Origin: Pantoea sp. CCBC3-3-1
GTDB lineage: Bacteria > Pseudomonadota > Gammaproteobacteria > Enterobacterales > Enterobacteriaceae
DNA length: 64,000 bases
Assembly: GCF_007981265.1 (NCBI RefSeq)
Contig: NZ_CP034363.1
Span: 496,001-560,000, forward strand
Direction of reading: 5' to 3'
Shown: piece after piece, positions 10,190 to 21,036 of the stretch
Position numbering within the stretch: the first letter of the stretch is position 1
Layout: each line of letters begins with the position of its first letter
Translations under genes and position numbers: made by a program
The notes under the pieces: model-generated
Databases searched by the model: none
What the model was told of the DNA's origin: nothing
The model's input: only the letters and a program-made list of their open reading frames with translations

Positions 10190-11329
10190 TTATGCATCCC
10201 TTGGCAAACCCTTTTCTATCGATCGAACCAGACGCTTTTGTTGCCCGCTTTGGATTTCAACGGCGTTTTCAGCCCGTTTTTCCAGCTGCCGAGCCAGCGC
10301 CCAGTCAATATGCTCATCCAGCATCGCGTTCTCGCCTTTTCTGGCGGTGAGCACGGCCACGTTTTCAGCCGACCACGGGGCGTTGCCCAAAGCTACCGCG
10401 ATATTCCTCAGCCAGCGCAGATGTCCAATCCTGCGGATTGCTGACCCTTCCGTCACGCGCAAAAATTTCGCTTCATCCCAGATAAAAAGATCGGCTAAAG
10501 GCGGTGCATGTAACACGGCGCGAGGGCTGAAATCGTCCTCATCGGTAAGCTGACCATAGCGATTCCACGGGCAAATTAGCTGGCAGTCATCACAGCCATA
10601 AATGCGGTTGCCGATTAACGGCCGAAATTCTTCCGGGATAGCGCCTTCCAGCTCAATGGTCAGGTAGGAAATGCAGCGCCTGGCGTCCACGGTATAAGGT
10701 TCGACAATCGCGCCGGTGGGGCAGGTTGTGATGCAGGCGACGCAGCGGCCGCACTGTTCTTCCTGCGGTGAATCGACCGGCAAAGGAAGGTTAATCAGCA
10801 ATTCGCCAAGAAAAAACCATGATCCGGCTTCACGATTGAGGATCAGCGAATGTTTGCCGGTCCAGCCAAGGCCAGCCTTCGCGGCCAGCGGCCTTTCAAG
10901 CACCGGCGCGGAGTCGACGAAAGGACGGAATTCCGCCTCCTCACAGCGCTCGCGAATTTTATCTCCGAGCTTTTTCAGGCGATTGCGCAATACTTTGTGG
11001 TAATCACGCCCCAGCGCATAGCGGCTGACATAGCCCAGCTGCGGATTTTTTAACGTACTGGCAAAGGCCGCTTTGGCGGGGAGATAGTTCATGCGAACGC
11101 TAATAACCCGCAGCGTGCCGGGCAGCAGTTCATGGGGACGCGCACGCATCATGCCGTGCCGGGCCATCCAGTCCATTTCACCATGATACTGTTTGTCCAG
11201 CCACGCCTGCAGGCGCGGTTCTTCCAGGCTGAGATCGGTATCGGCGATACCCACCTGTTGGAAGCCGAGCTCCAGCCCCCATTGTTTAATATCCAGGGCA
11301 AATTGAGAAAGATCGAGAGGATGCGACAT
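10190..11329 (-). CDS. queG: Epoxyqueuosine reductase QueG
   Basis: Cobalamin- and iron-sulfur-dependent enzyme catalysing the last step of queuosine formation, reducing epoxyqueuosine to queuosine in tRNA (GUN anticodons). 379 residues, matching E. coli QueG (YjeS). Two [4Fe-4S] clusters are shown by CGRCVACITTCPTGA and CDDCQLICPW in the middle region. C-terminal HEAT-like repeats lie over about residues 300-360. Its start codon overlaps that of the divergent nnr by 2 bp, so the two genes must have promoters inside one another's coding region. Confidence 0.95.
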   Translation of the reverse strand: MSHPLDLSQFALDIKQWGLELGFQQVGIADTDLSLEEPRLQAWLDKQYHGEMDWMARHGMMRARPHELLPGTLRVISVRMNYLPAKAAFASTLKNPQLGYVSRYALGRDYHKVLRNRLKKLGDKIRERCEEAEFRPFVDSAPVLERPLAAKAGLGWTGKHSLILNREAGSWFFLGELLINLPLPVDSPQEEQCGRCVACITTCPTGAIVEPYTVDARRCISYLTIELEGAIPEEFRPLIGNRIYGCDDCQLICPWNRYGQLTDEDDFSPRAVLHAPPLADLFIWDEAKFLRVTEGSAIRRIGHLRWLRNIAVALGNAPWSAENVAVLTARKGENAMLDEHIDWALARQLEKRAENAVEIQSGQQKRLVRSIEKGLPRDA

Positions 11330-12851
11330 GAAAAACCTGAACCCGCTAAATAACCCGACCAGTTTACCCTATTCTGTCTGGCCTGTAGAGGCGATGGCGC
11401 AACTGGAACGCGATGGGGCCGATGCGCTCGGCATCACGCTGTTTGAGCTGATGCAGCGCGCAGGGGAAGCCGCCTTTCATCGCATTCGCGCGATCTGGCC
11501 GGAAAAGCAGCACTGGCTGATCCTCTGCGGTCATGGCAATAACGGTGGGGATGGCTTTATTGTTGCACGCCTTGCGCAGTCGGCCGGGCTAAGCGTTTCG
11601 GTAATCGCTTGCGAAGGCACAAAACCGCTGCCAGACGAGGCGCAGCTGGCACGCGAAGCCTGGCTGAATGCAGGGGGCGACATTCACGAGCCTTCCGCCC
11701 TGTGGCCGGAGCAGGTTGATATTATTGTGGATGCGCTGCTGGGAACAGGCTTAAACAGCGCGCCTAAAGCGCCTTACCAGCAGCTGATCGCAAAAGCGAA
11801 CGCGCACACGGCGCCAGTTTTCGCCATCGATATACCTTCTGGGTTAGTGGCTGCTAACGGCACAGCTCCCGGCGAAGTTATCTCAGCAGAACATACGTTA
11901 ACTTTTATCGCCCTTAAACCGGGCCTGCTGACGGGCAAAGCCCGCGATTACGTTGGCCAGCTGCATTTTCATGCCCTGAGCCTGGATCCCTGGCTGAGCG
12001 GGCAGGACGCGCCGATTGCTCGCTACGATGCTTCTGCGCTGTCCGGCTGGCTCAAGCCCCGAAAGCCCACTTCCCATAAAGGCGATCATGGCAAGCTGGT
12101 GATTATCGGGGGCGATCACGGTACGGCAGGCGCGATCCGTATGACCGGAGAAGCCGCGCTGCGTGCAGGAGCAGGATTAGTGCGAGTACTCACTCACAAA
12201 GATAACCTTTCTCCGTTATTGACCGCGCGTCCTGAACTTATGGTGCAGGAGTTGACTGATGAAGCCGTCGATCGGGCGCTGGAATGGGCGGATGTGATTG
12301 TGATTGGACCTGGGCTGGGTCAGGGCGAATGGGGGAAAAAAGCCCTGAAAAAAGTGGAAAGCTCGCAGAAACCGATGCTTTGGGATGCGGATGCGCTTAA
12401 CCTGCTGGCAATCAACAACGATAAACGTCAAAATCGCATTATTACGCCTCATCCGGGTGAAGCCGCTCGCTTGTTGAATGTAAAGACCAGTGAAATTGAG
12501 AGCGATCGCTTACACTCAGCCCAACGCCTGGCGCAGCAATATGGCGGCGTAGTGGTACTGAAAGGGGCGGGTACGCTTATCGCCAGCGAGTCGGATGCGC
12601 TTGCCATCGCCGATGTCGGCAATGCGGGCATGGCGACCGGCGGAATGGGCGACGTGCTTTCAGGTATTATTGGGAGTTTGTTAGCGCAGAAGCTCTCGCT
12701 GTATGATGCTGCCTGTGCCGGTTGCGTAGCCCATGGTGCCGCAGCCGAAGCAGTATCACAACGCGTTGGTACACGTGGAATGTTAGCGACCGATCTGTTT
12801 TCCGAGCTGTATCTGTTTGTCAATCCAGAGATCCTGAATAGAAAAGAATGA
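11328..12851 (+). CDS. nnr: Bifunctional NAD(P)HX repair protein Nnr (epimerase/dehydratase)
   Basis: Metabolite-repair enzyme restoring hydrated NADH and NADPH. The N-terminal YjeF_N domain (about 1-215) epimerises R-NAD(P)HX, and the C-terminal ribokinase-like domain (about 230-500) is the ADP-dependent S-NAD(P)HX dehydratase, with the signature [16 protein letters not shown]. 507 residues against 515 in E. coli. First gene of the nnr-tsaE-amiB-mutL-miaA-hfq-hflXKC supercluster; its stop overlaps tsaE by 4 bp. Confidence 0.96.
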   Translation: MKNLNPLNNPTSLPYSVWPVEAMAQLERDGADALGITLFELMQRAGEAAFHRIRAIWPEKQHWLILCGHGNNGGDGFIVARLAQSAGLSVSVIACEGTKPLPDEAQLAREAWLNAGGDIHEPSALWPEQVDIIVDALLGTGLNSAPKAPYQQLIAKANAHTAPVFAIDIPSGLVAANGTAPGEVISAEHTLTFIALKPGLLTGKARDYVGQLHFHALSLDPWLSGQDAPIARYDASALSGWLKPRKPTSHKGDHGKLVIIGGDHGTAGAIRMTGEAALRAGAGLVRVLTHKDNLSPLLTARPELMVQELTDEAVDRALEWADVIVIGPGLGQGEWGKKALKKVESSQKPMLWDADALNLLAINNDKRQNRIITPHPGEAARLLNVKTSEIESDRLHSAQRLAQQYGGVVVLKGAGTLIASESDALAIADVGNAGMATGGMGDVLSGIIGSLLAQKLSLYDAACAGCVAHGAAAEAVSQRVGTRGMLATDLFSELYLFVNPEILNRKE

Positions 12852-13321
12852 AGACCTGTGTAATAGCATTGTCCGATGAGGCTGCCACCCTTGCTCTGGG
12901 AGCCAGCCTGGCCCGCGCCTGTGACGGCGCGGCAACACTCTATCTCTATGGTGATTTGGGGGCGGGAAAAACCACCTTCAGCCGGGGATTTCTCCAGGCG
13001 CTGGGTCATCAGGGAAACGTGAAAAGCCCGACTTACACCCTGGTCGAGCCTTATGTCCTGCCAGAGCGTCGGATCTATCATTTTGATCTTTATCGGCTTG
13101 CCGATCCGGAAGAGCTGGAATTCATGGGTATCCGTGATTATTTCAGCGGCGACTGTATTTGTCTGGTCGAATGGCCGCAAAAGGGCGAGGGCGTTCTGCC
13201 TGAGCCGGATATAGAACTCCATCTGAGCTATCAGGGAAAAGCGCGGCAAGCGGACGTCACCGCTTGTTCGGTTGCCGGTGAATCGATGCTTCAGCGCATG
13301 GTTATGGAAAAGGGTCTTTAA
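12848..13321 (+). CDS. tsaE: tRNA threonylcarbamoyladenosine biosynthesis ATPase TsaE
   Basis: P-loop ATPase that works with TsaB and TsaD to form t6A37 in ANN-decoding tRNAs. 157 residues (E. coli YjeE 153). Walker A is GDLGAGKTT with Lys41; the conserved KSPTYTLVE and HFDLYRL segments follow. Its start overlaps the nnr stop (ATGA), suggesting translational coupling, and amiB begins 2 bp after its stop. Confidence 0.95.
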   Translation: MKTCVIALSDEAATLALGASLARACDGAATLYLYGDLGAGKTTFSRGFLQALGHQGNVKSPTYTLVEPYVLPERRIYHFDLYRLADPEELEFMGIRDYFSGDCICLVEWPQKGEGVLPEPDIELHLSYQGKARQADVTACSVAGESMLQRMVMEKGL

Positions 13322-13323
13322 TA

Positions 13324-14994
13324 ATGTTGCGCATGAAGTTTGGGCTGCTGCTGGCGCTGTTAGTTTCTTCTTTTTCCAGCCTCGCGGCTAACCTGTCAGA
13401 TATTCAGGTTTCTAACGGCGATGACAAAGCGACCGTCACGCTGAGCTTTGGTGGCCAGCCGGTTTATGGTTTCTTTCCGCTGCATAATCCTGAGCGCGTG
13501 GTTTTGGATATTCGGCAAAGCGGCGTGGTCAGAGGATTGCCGCTAACCTTTAGCGGTAACAATCTGGTTAAGCGTATTCGCTCCAGCCAGCCGAAAGACA
13601 GTCAGAGTATTCGGCTGGTCTTTGAGCTGACGCAGCAGGGCAAAACCCGCGCTTCTACGCAGCGTAACGGCAATAGCTACAATGTTGTCTTCACTATTGA
13701 AGGCAAACAAGCGGCAAGGCCTGCGCCAGCGAGAGCGCAAATCAGCACGGCTTCACAATCGGAGCCTTCCGTAGCCGCCGACAATCCGTTTAAAGGTAAC
13801 ACCGTGACCGCCGTCAGCAGTGGCAACGAGGTTGCGGTGCCGGGGCTGGGAACGCGTTCGGTCAACGAGGCAGTGATTGTTGCTATCGATGCCGGACATG
13901 GCGGTCAGGATCCCGGTGCCATTGGCGCACGTGGGCTGAAAGAGAAAAACGTCACCATTGCGATTGCCCGCAAGTTGAAAGCGTTGCTGAACGCCGATCC
14001 CATGTTCAAAGGCGTAATGACGCGTGATGGTGACTATTTTATTTCTGTTATGGGCCGTTCAGATGTGGCGCGTAAACAGAACGCCAATCTGCTGGTCTCT
14101 ATCCATGCGGATGCGGCACCAAACCGCAGCGCGTCAGGCGCTTCCGTCTGGGTGCTGTCTAACCGTCGTGCGAATAGCGAAATGGCAGGCTGGCTGGAAC
14201 AGCATGAGAAACAGTCCGAGCTGTTAGGTGGCGCAGGCGACCTGTTGGCCAACAGCCAGGCCGATCCTTATCTCAGTCAGGCGGTACTTGACCTGCAATT
14301 CGGTCATTCGCAGCGAGTGGGCTATGACGTGGCGGTGAAAGTTATCGCGCAGTTACAGCGCGTCGGATCGTTACATAAGCGCCGTCCGGAACATGCCAGC
14401 CTGGGCGTATTACGCTCGCCGGATATTCCATCCCTGCTGGTGGAAACCGGCTTTATCAGTAATCCTTCGGAGGAGCGACTGCTTGGCAGTAGCGCTTACC
14501 AGCAGAAGATTGCCGAGTCGATTTATAAAGGACTCCGCAACTACTTCCTGGCGCACCCGCTACAAGCTATCCCAAAGGAGGAAAACCGACCGTTGCAGTC
14601 CGCAACGGCGGTTGATGTGCAACCGAATCCGGCTCCGGCAGAGACGCAATATTCTGGCGCGGTAACGCGTCATGTGGTTAAACGAGGCGAAACCCTGTCT
14701 GGCATTGCGGCCCACTATGGCGTAAGTATGGCGATGATGCGCTCGATGAACGCGTTGAAGAGAGATGTGGTCTGGGTCGGTCAGCGCCTTAAGGTGCCTG
14801 CTAACGCCAGCAGCCAGCAGGCCAGCGCCAGTGCCAGCAGAAGCAGGCCAACTCGCCATAAAGTGGTACGCGGAGATTCGCTAACGGCCATTGCTGTGCA
14901 TTACGGCGTGAGTCCAAAAGCCATCATGCAGGCGAACAGGATGAAATCGCAAAACGTCATGTTAGGGCAGACGCTGACCATTCCAACTTCTTAA
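13324..14994 (+). CDS. amiB: N-acetylmuramoyl-L-alanine amidase AmiB, with two LysM domains
   Basis: Periplasmic zinc amidase that splits septal peptidoglycan for daughter-cell separation; it is activated by EnvC. Order: signal peptide (about 1-21), AMIN septal-targeting domain (about 25-125), linker, Amidase_3 domain (about 185-410) with [19 protein letters not shown] and VETGF carrying the zinc ligands and catalytic Glu, then two LysM repeats (about 445-490 and 510-555). At 556 residues it is clearly longer than E. coli AmiB (445), the extra length being the LysM tail. An alternative start is the ATG three codons in. Confidence 0.95.
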   Translation: MLRMKFGLLLALLVSSFSSLAANLSDIQVSNGDDKATVTLSFGGQPVYGFFPLHNPERVVLDIRQSGVVRGLPLTFSGNNLVKRIRSSQPKDSQSIRLVFELTQQGKTRASTQRNGNSYNVVFTIEGKQAARPAPARAQISTASQSEPSVAADNPFKGNTVTAVSSGNEVAVPGLGTRSVNEAVIVAIDAGHGGQDPGAIGARGLKEKNVTIAIARKLKALLNADPMFKGVMTRDGDYFISVMGRSDVARKQNANLLVSIHADAAPNRSASGASVWVLSNRRANSEMAGWLEQHEKQSELLGGAGDLLANSQADPYLSQAVLDLQFGHSQRVGYDVAVKVIAQLQRVGSLHKRRPEHASLGVLRSPDIPSLLVETGFISNPSEERLLGSSAYQQKIAESIYKGLRNYFLAHPLQAIPKEENRPLQSATAVDVQPNPAPAETQYSGAVTRHVVKRGETLSGIAAHYGVSMAMMRSMNALKRDVVWVGQRLKVPANASSQQASASASRSRPTRHKVVRGDSLTAIAVHYGVSPKAIMQANRMKSQNVMLGQTLTIPTS

Positions 14995-15010
14995 CTCACA
15001 AGGATTCTTT

Positions 15011-16885
15011 ATGCCGATTCAGGTCTTGCCTCCTCAGCTCGCTAACCAGATTGCTGCGGGCGAAGTGGTGGAACGCCCGGCGTCGGTGGTGAAAGAACTG
15101 GTTGAAAACAGTCTGGATGCTGGCGCCACACGGATTGATATTGAGATCGATAAAGGCGGCGCTAAACTCATCCGCATCCGCGATAACGGCAGCGGGATCG
15201 GCAAAGACGAGCTGGCAATGGCGCTGGCTCGCCATGCCACCAGCAAAATTACCAGCCTTGACGATCTCGAAGCCATCGTCAGTCTGGGATTTCGCGGTGA
15301 AGCGCTGGCCAGTATCAGCTCGGTTTCACGTCTGACGCTGACTTCCCGTACGGAAGCGCAAACGGAAGCCTGGCAGGCCTATGCTGAAGGGCGGGAAATG
15401 GACGTGACGGTCAAACCGGCGGCTCATCCGGTGGGAACCACGCTGGAAGTGCTGGATCTCTTCTACAACACGCCCGCCAGACGCAAATTCATGCGCACCG
15501 AGAAAACCGAATTTAATCATATTGATGAAATTATCCGGCGCATCGCGCTGGCGCGGTTTGATGTGGCTTTCTCACTAACGCATAACGGCAAGCTGATACG
15601 CCAGTATCGCGGTGTCAGCGATACCACTCAACGTGAACGCCGCCTGGGTTCTATCTGCGGCACGGCTTTTCTTACGCACGCCCTGGCCATTGAGTGGCAG
15701 CATGGCGATCTCAGCCTGCGCGGTTGGGTTGCCGATCCGGCAGGTTCACGCGCGGTTAGCGAGCTGCAATACTGCTACGTGAATGGCCGAATGATGCGCG
15801 ACAGGCTGATTAATCATGCTATTCGCCAGGCTTATCAGGATAAGCTCGGCGACGATCATCAGCCCGCCTATGTGCTTTATCTGGAAATCGACCCGCATCA
15901 GGTTGATGTAAATGTCCATCCGGCGAAGCATGAAGTGCGCTTCCATCAGTCCCGTCTGGTTCATGACTTTATCTATCAGGGCGTGGTGAGTGTGCTACAG
16001 GAAACCGGTGCAGAAACGCTGCCTGCCTCTGCGGAAGAAACGCCCGTGGAACGCTGGCAGCCTGCCAACAGACCGGCAGCCGGTGGCAATCACTTCTCGT
16101 CGCCTGCGTCCGTAAAAGATACCCGTTCAGCCTCTTCTTCTTCGCAGACTAATCTGCGCGGTGACGGCACGGGCAGGGCATCGCCGGGTGCCTGGCAGCG
16201 ACAGGAGCCGGTGTATCAGAAAAAAGAAGGGGCGGCTTATCAGCAGCTTCTGCGGACGCCTGAGCCGCCACGTGCGCAGGAAATGGCCCCTGAATTACCA
16301 CGCAAGGAAGAGGCGCCTCTCAGCGCTCACAGCCAAAGTTTTGGCCGGGTATTGACGGTCTTCAATAATGATTTTGCGCTGGTAGAAGCCCGGGAACGCC
16401 TGGCCCTGATTTCGTTGCCTACAGCCAGCCGTTGGTTGAAACAGGCGCAGCTGGAACCGGGGCAGGAGGGACTCAAACCCCAGCCATTATTGATTCCGGT
16501 GCGCATGAAGGTCGTGAAGTCCGAGCGCGATGTGATTAGTCAGTACGCAGAGCTGCTCAAACAGATGGGCATTGAGCTGCAAGCTGACGGTCAACATGTG
16601 ACCCTGCGCGCGGTGCCTTTACCTTTACGGCAACAAAATTTACAAAACTTGATTCCAGACCTGTTAGGCTATCTCGCCGGACAGACTGATGCTTCTGCAA
16701 CACAGGTGGCGCAGTGGATTGCACGTCATTCCACCGCCGATCATCTGCACTGGAATCACTCGCAGGCGATTGCGCTGCTGGCCGAGGTCGAAAGGCTTTG
16801 CCCACAGCTGATTAAATCGCCACCTTCTGGATTATTGCAGTACGTCGATATAGAACAGGCGATGAACGCCCTGAAGCATGAGTGA
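15011..16885 (+). CDS. mutL: DNA mismatch repair protein MutL
   Basis: Links MutS mismatch recognition to MutH and UvrD. The N-terminal GHKL ATPase (about 1-330) keeps Glu29 and Asn33 ([12 protein letters not shown]), DNGSGI, RHATSKI and [11 protein letters not shown] variable linker (about 335-430) is followed by the C-terminal dimerisation domain. No DQHA(X)2E(X)4E endonuclease motif is seen, as expected in Dam-methylating enterobacteria. 624 residues against 615 in E. coli. It starts 16 bp after amiB and overlaps miaA by 8 bp. Confidence 0.97.
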   Translation: MPIQVLPPQLANQIAAGEVVERPASVVKELVENSLDAGATRIDIEIDKGGAKLIRIRDNGSGIGKDELAMALARHATSKITSLDDLEAIVSLGFRGEALASISSVSRLTLTSRTEAQTEAWQAYAEGREMDVTVKPAAHPVGTTLEVLDLFYNTPARRKFMRTEKTEFNHIDEIIRRIALARFDVAFSLTHNGKLIRQYRGVSDTTQRERRLGSICGTAFLTHALAIEWQHGDLSLRGWVADPAGSRAVSELQYCYVNGRMMRDRLINHAIRQAYQDKLGDDHQPAYVLYLEIDPHQVDVNVHPAKHEVRFHQSRLVHDFIYQGVVSVLQETGAETLPASAEETPVERWQPANRPAAGGNHFSSPASVKDTRSASSSSQTNLRGDGTGRASPGAWQRQEPVYQKKEGAAYQQLLRTPEPPRAQEMAPELPRKEEAPLSAHSQSFGRVLTVFNNDFALVEARERLALISLPTASRWLKQAQLEPGQEGLKPQPLLIPVRMKVVKSERDVISQYAELLKQMGIELQADGQHVTLRAVPLPLRQQNLQNLIPDLLGYLAGQTDASATQVAQWIARHSTADHLHWNHSQAIALLAEVERLCPQLIKSPPSGLLQYVDIEQAMNALKHE

Positions 16886-17828
16886 AACTTCTAAGGCTGG
16901 CCGGCCAAAGGCAATATTTTTGATGGGGCCAACGGCCTCTGGCAAGACGGCGCTGGCGATTGCTTTGCGTCAACATTTGCCGGTAGAGCTGATAAGCGTC
17001 GATTCCGCGCTGATTTATCGGGGAATGGACATTGGCACAGCCAAGCCTTCTGCCGAAGAACGGCGGCTTGCGCCTCATCGTTTACTGGACATCCGCGATC
17101 CTGCGGAAGCGTACTCCGCAGCAGAGTTTCGCCGTGATGCCCTGCGTGAAATGGCTGAAATTACCGAAAGCGGGAAAATCCCGCTGCTTGTTGGTGGCAC
17201 CATGCTCTACTACAAGGCGCTACTGGAAGGATTATCGCCGTTGCCCCCGGCCGATCCTGAGGTGCGCCAGCGTATTGAGCAAAAGGCGAGTGAAGAGGGT
17301 TGGGATTCTCTTCATCGTCAGTTATGTGAAATAGATCCCATTGCGGGGAGTCGTATTCATCCGAATGATCCCCAGAGACTCTCGCGAGCACTGGAAGTTT
17401 TTTTTATTTCAGGTAAAACTTTAACGGAACTGACGAAAACAGCAGGTGAAGCGCTGCCTTACGATGTGGCGCAGTTCGCGATTGCACCCGATAATCGCGC
17501 ACTGCTACATCAGCGGATTGCGCTGCGTTTTGAACAAATGTTGGCGTCAGGATTTGAAGCGGAGGCTCGGGCACTTTATGCACGAGGTGATTTGCATACG
17601 GATATGCCTTCCATTCGTTGTGTGGGTTATCGCCAGATGTGGTCATTTTTAGCTGGCGAGATCGATTACGATGAAATGGTTTATCGGGGGATTTGCGCGA
17701 CCCGGCAGTTGGCAAAGCGCCAGATGACCTGGCTGCGAGGTTGGGAGGATGTTCACTGGCTGGATAGCGAACAACCTGATGCCGCGCTGACCAACGTATT
17801 GCAGGTTCTTAGTGCGAAGGCTGGGTGA
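16878..17828 (+). CDS. miaA: tRNA dimethylallyltransferase MiaA
   Basis: Transfers dimethylallyl from DMAPP to A37 of UNN-decoding tRNAs, the first step of ms2i6A37. 316 residues, the same as E. coli. P-loop GPTASGKT at residues 17-24, then [18 protein letters not shown] and the [10 protein letters not shown] motif. hfq promoters are known to lie within miaA in E. coli, so the 3' half may be regulatory here too. Confidence 0.97.
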   Translation: MSETSKAGRPKAIFLMGPTASGKTALAIALRQHLPVELISVDSALIYRGMDIGTAKPSAEERRLAPHRLLDIRDPAEAYSAAEFRRDALREMAEITESGKIPLLVGGTMLYYKALLEGLSPLPPADPEVRQRIEQKASEEGWDSLHRQLCEIDPIAGSRIHPNDPQRLSRALEVFFISGKTLTELTKTAGEALPYDVAQFAIAPDNRALLHQRIALRFEQMLASGFEAEARALYARGDLHTDMPSIRCVGYRQMWSFLAGEIDYDEMVYRGICATRQLAKRQMTWLRGWEDVHWLDSEQPDAALTNVLQVLSAKAG

Positions 17829-17932
17829 TTGTGTACAATTGGTGCGAAATCGTGCGCAAATTTTTACGCAGTATTTCAGAGTCCTTAGGGGTTCTTAAGT
17901 AGTAAACAACAAGCATATAAGGAAAAGATAGA

Positions 17933-18244
17933 ATGGCTAAGGGGCAATCATTGCAAGATCCGTTCTTAAACGCACTGCGTCGCGAACGTGTTCCGGTTTC
18001 GATTTATTTGGTTAATGGTATTAAACTGCAAGGTCAAATCGAATCATTTGACCAGTTTGTTATTTTATTGAAAAACACGGTCAGCCAGATGGTTTATAAG
18101 CACGCTATCTCTACCGTTGTTCCGTCCCGTCCGGTCTCCCATCATAGCAATAACACGGGTGGCGGAAGCAGCAACTATCATCATGGTGGCAGCAATCAGG
18201 GGGCCGCTGGTCAGCCTCAGCAAGAGAGTGAAGACACAGAGTAA
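17933..18244 (+). CDS. hfq: RNA chaperone Hfq
   Basis: Hexameric Sm-like protein that pairs small RNAs with mRNAs. 103 residues: the Sm1 motif and the Sm2 motif YKHAIS (about residues 55-60) are intact, and Gln8, Phe42 and Lys56-equivalents can be placed. The C-terminal tail is rich in His, Ser, Asn and Gly (for example [17 protein letters not shown]) and intrinsically disordered. About 200 bp without a gene separate it from hflX and contain small inverted repeats but no clear terminator. Confidence 0.98.
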   Translation: MAKGQSLQDPFLNALRRERVPVSIYLVNGIKLQGQIESFDQFVILLKNTVSQMVYKHAISTVVPSRPVSHHSNNTGGGSSNYHHGGSNQGAAGQPQQESEDTE

Positions 18245-18447
18245 TCACTGCTCTCAGGGCGGGTATACCTGATTTTTCAGGCCCCGTCCTGGCAATGACA
18301 TCTTTATCTGTTCCAAACCGTCGCCAGACGCCGGAATACAGATAAAAAATACGCCTTTTCTATGACGTTAATGTGCATTTTGCATCTGATTTTGACGCAG
18401 TATGGCCATCGTAAAGCAGGTTTAACAAGGTTCTGAGAGGTTTTAGT

Positions 18448-19728
18448 TTGTTTGACCGTTATGATGCCGGTGAGCAGGCCGTACTGGTACACATCTATTT
18501 TTCCCAAGACAGGGATATGGAAGATTTGCAGGAGTTTGAAACTCTCGTCTCTTCCGCAGGTGTTGAAGCGCTGCGTGTTGTTACAGGCAGCCGCAAAGCG
18601 CCACATCCTAAATACTTTGTCGGTGAAGGGAAAGCCATTGAAATTGCCGAAGCGGTGAAAGACAGCGGCGCTTCCGTGGTGCTGTTCGATCATGCTTTAA
18701 GTCCGGCGCAGGAGCGTAACCTTGAAGCGCTCTGCCAGTGTCGTGTTATCGACCGTACCGGACTGATCCTGGATATCTTTGCCCAGCGCGCACGTACCCA
18801 TGAAGGTAAATTACAGGTGGAGTTGGCCCAGCTTCGCCATCTCGCCACGCGCCTGGTTCGCGGCTGGACGCACCTTGAACGCCAGAAAGGCGGTATCGGT
18901 CTGCGCGGGCCGGGTGAAACCCAGCTGGAAACTGACCGTCGCTTGTTGCGTAATCGCATCACGCTGATCCTTTCCCGTCTTGAGCGCGTTGAGAAACAGC
19001 GCGATCAGGGCAGGCAGGCGCGTAATAAAGCTGACGTACCGACCGTTTCACTGGTTGGCTATACCAACGCCGGTAAATCGACGCTGTTTAATCGGATTAC
19101 CGATGCTGAGGTCTACGTCGCTAACCAGCTTTTCGCCACCCTCGACCCGACCTTACGCCGTATTGACGTAGCGGATGTCGGGGAAGTGGTGCTGGCAGAC
19201 ACGGTTGGTTTTATCCGTCACCTGCCGCATGACCTGGTTGCCGCGTTCAAGGCGACGCTACAGGAAACCCGGCAGGCCGCGCTGTTGCTGCATGTGATTG
19301 ATGCCGCTGATTTACGCGTGGATGAAAATATTGAAGCGGTGGAAGAGGTTCTGGAAGAAATTGAATCTGATGAAATCCCAACGCTGCAAATAATGAATAA
19401 GATCGACATGCTGGAGGATTTCGTTCCCAGGATCGATCGTGATGAAGAAAATATGCCTGTTCGTGTCTGGCTCTCCGCACAAACGGGCGAAGGCATTGCG
19501 CTGCTTTTCCAGGCGCTGACCGAACGTCTGGCGGGTGAAATAGCCCAGTATGAATTACGTCTGCCGCCTGAAGCAGGACGGCTGCGCAGTCGCTTTTACC
19601 AGTTACAGGCAATTGAAAAAGAGTGGAATGAAGACGATGGCAGCGTGGGATTACAGGTGCGCATGCCAATTGTCGACTGGCGGCGCCTGTGCAAACAGGA
19701 ACCGTCGCTGGTGGATTACATTGTTTAA
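18448..19728 (+). CDS. hflX: Ribosome-rescue GTPase HflX
   Basis: GTPase that binds 50S subunits and splits stalled 70S ribosomes, notably after heat stress. 426 residues, identical in length to E. coli. The start is TTG at 18448 with the ribosome-binding sequence CTGAGAGG 7 nt before it; the following [17 protein letters not shown] matches E. coli from residue 2. The glycine-rich segment [14 protein letters not shown] links the N-terminal domain to the G domain (G1 [10 protein letters not shown]3 DTVGF, G4 NKID). Confidence 0.96.
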   Translation: MFDRYDAGEQAVLVHIYFSQDRDMEDLQEFETLVSSAGVEALRVVTGSRKAPHPKYFVGEGKAIEIAEAVKDSGASVVLFDHALSPAQERNLEALCQCRVIDRTGLILDIFAQRARTHEGKLQVELAQLRHLATRLVRGWTHLERQKGGIGLRGPGETQLETDRRLLRNRITLILSRLERVEKQRDQGRQARNKADVPTVSLVGYTNAGKSTLFNRITDAEVYVANQLFATLDPTLRRIDVADVGEVVLADTVGFIRHLPHDLVAAFKATLQETRQAALLLHVIDAADLRVDENIEAVEEVLEEIESDEIPTLQIMNKIDMLEDFVPRIDRDEENMPVRVWLSAQTGEGIALLFQALTERLAGEIAQYELRLPPEAGRLRSRFYQLQAIEKEWNEDDGSVGLQVRMPIVDWRRLCKQEPSLVDYIV

Positions 19729-19790
19729 CGCCCGACACGCGTATCCCGGCCCTGGGATAACACCGCACACACAATTAATGGAGTATAAAC

Positions 19791-21035
19791 ATGGCGTGGA
19801 ATCAGCCCGGGAAGAACGGACAGGACCGCGACCCGTGGGGAAGCAGCAATAATCAAGGCGGCAACTCTGGGGGTAATAAGGGAGGACGTGATAAAGGGCC
19901 TCCTGATTTGGATGATATTTTTCGCAAACTGAGCAAAAAGCTGGGTGGCCTGGGCGGCGGTAAAAACGACGGTGGCAACGGTCAGCCGGCACCGGGTCGC
20001 GGCAGCCGACTGGTTGGGATTGTCGTGGTTGCAGCGGTCGTTATCTGGGCGGGCAGTGGTTTCTATACCATCAAAGAAGCCGAGCGAGGCGTGGTGACGC
20101 GCTTTGGCAAGTTTAGCCATTTGGTGGAGCCGGGCCTGAACTGGAAACCGACGTTTATCGATCAGGTGCGTGCTGTTAACGTTGAAGCAGTTCGCGAACT
20201 GGCGGCTTCCGGTACGATGCTGACTTCTGACGAAAACGTGGTGCGCGTTGAAATGAACGTTCAGTACCGCGTCACCAATCCAGAACGTTATCTGTTTGCC
20301 GTAACCAGTGCTGATGACAGCCTGCGTCAGGCAACAGACAGCGCTTTGCGCGGCGTAATTGGTCGCTCAACAATGGATCGCATCCTGACCGAGGGGCGTA
20401 CCGTTGTGCGTAGCGATACCCAGCGCGAGCTGGAAGAGACTATTCGTCCGTACGATATGGGCATTACGCTGCTTGACGTCAACTTCCAGGCGGCTCGTCC
20501 ACCGGAAGAGGTAAAAGCGTCGTTCGATGATGCGATTGCCGCCCGCGAAAACCGCGAGCAGTACGTGCGTGAAGCAGAAGCCTATGCGAATGAAGTTCAG
20601 CCACGCGCGAACGGACAGGCGCAGCGTATTTTAGAAGAAGCGCGCGCTTATAAAACCCGCACCGTGCTTGAAGCACAGGGTGAGGTTGCTCGCTTTGCTA
20701 AAATCCTGCCGGAATATAAAGCGGCGCCGGAAATCACGCGTGAACGCCTCTATATCGAAACCATGGAGCGGGTGCTTAGCCATACTCGTAAAGTACTGGT
20801 TAACGACAAGGGCAATAACCTGATGGTTCTGCCGCTGGACCAGCTGATGCGGGGACAGGGTGCTGCGCCTTCTGGTGCAACTCAGGATAGCAGCAGTAAC
20901 AGCCTGCTCCGTTTGCCGCCAGCCTCAGGCAGCAACGATCGCGCTGGCAGCTCGTCGTTCAGCCCGGACAACATTATGGATCAGCGTCGGGAAAATGCTC
21001 AACGCAACGACACCCAGCGCGAAGGGAGACAGTAA
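19791..21035 (+). CDS. hflK: FtsH regulator HflK
   Basis: SPFH/prohibitin-family inner-membrane protein that forms, with HflC, a large periplasmic cage around the FtsH protease. 414 residues. A Gly/Asn-rich cytoplasmic N-terminus (about 1-75), one membrane helix (about 78-97), an SPFH domain (about 98-280), a helical region rich in Ala/Glu and a Ser/Gly-rich tail. hflC begins 1 bp after its stop. Confidence 0.96.
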   Translation: MAWNQPGKNGQDRDPWGSSNNQGGNSGGNKGGRDKGPPDLDDIFRKLSKKLGGLGGGKNDGGNGQPAPGRGSRLVGIVVVAAVVIWAGSGFYTIKEAERGVVTRFGKFSHLVEPGLNWKPTFIDQVRAVNVEAVRELAASGTMLTSDENVVRVEMNVQYRVTNPERYLFAVTSADDSLRQATDSALRGVIGRSTMDRILTEGRTVVRSDTQRELEETIRPYDMGITLLDVNFQAARPPEEVKASFDDAIAARENREQYVREAEAYANEVQPRANGQAQRILEEARAYKTRTVLEAQGEVARFAKILPEYKAAPEITRERLYIETMERVLSHTRKVLVNDKGNNLMVLPLDQLMRGQGAAPSGATQDSSSNSLLRLPPASGSNDRAGSSSFSPDNIMDQRRENAQRNDTQREGRQ

Positions 21036-21036
21036 G

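Noticed and set aside
12449..13249. 266-codon open frame on the minus strand
   Set aside because: Antisense to nnr and tsaE; no recognisable domain.
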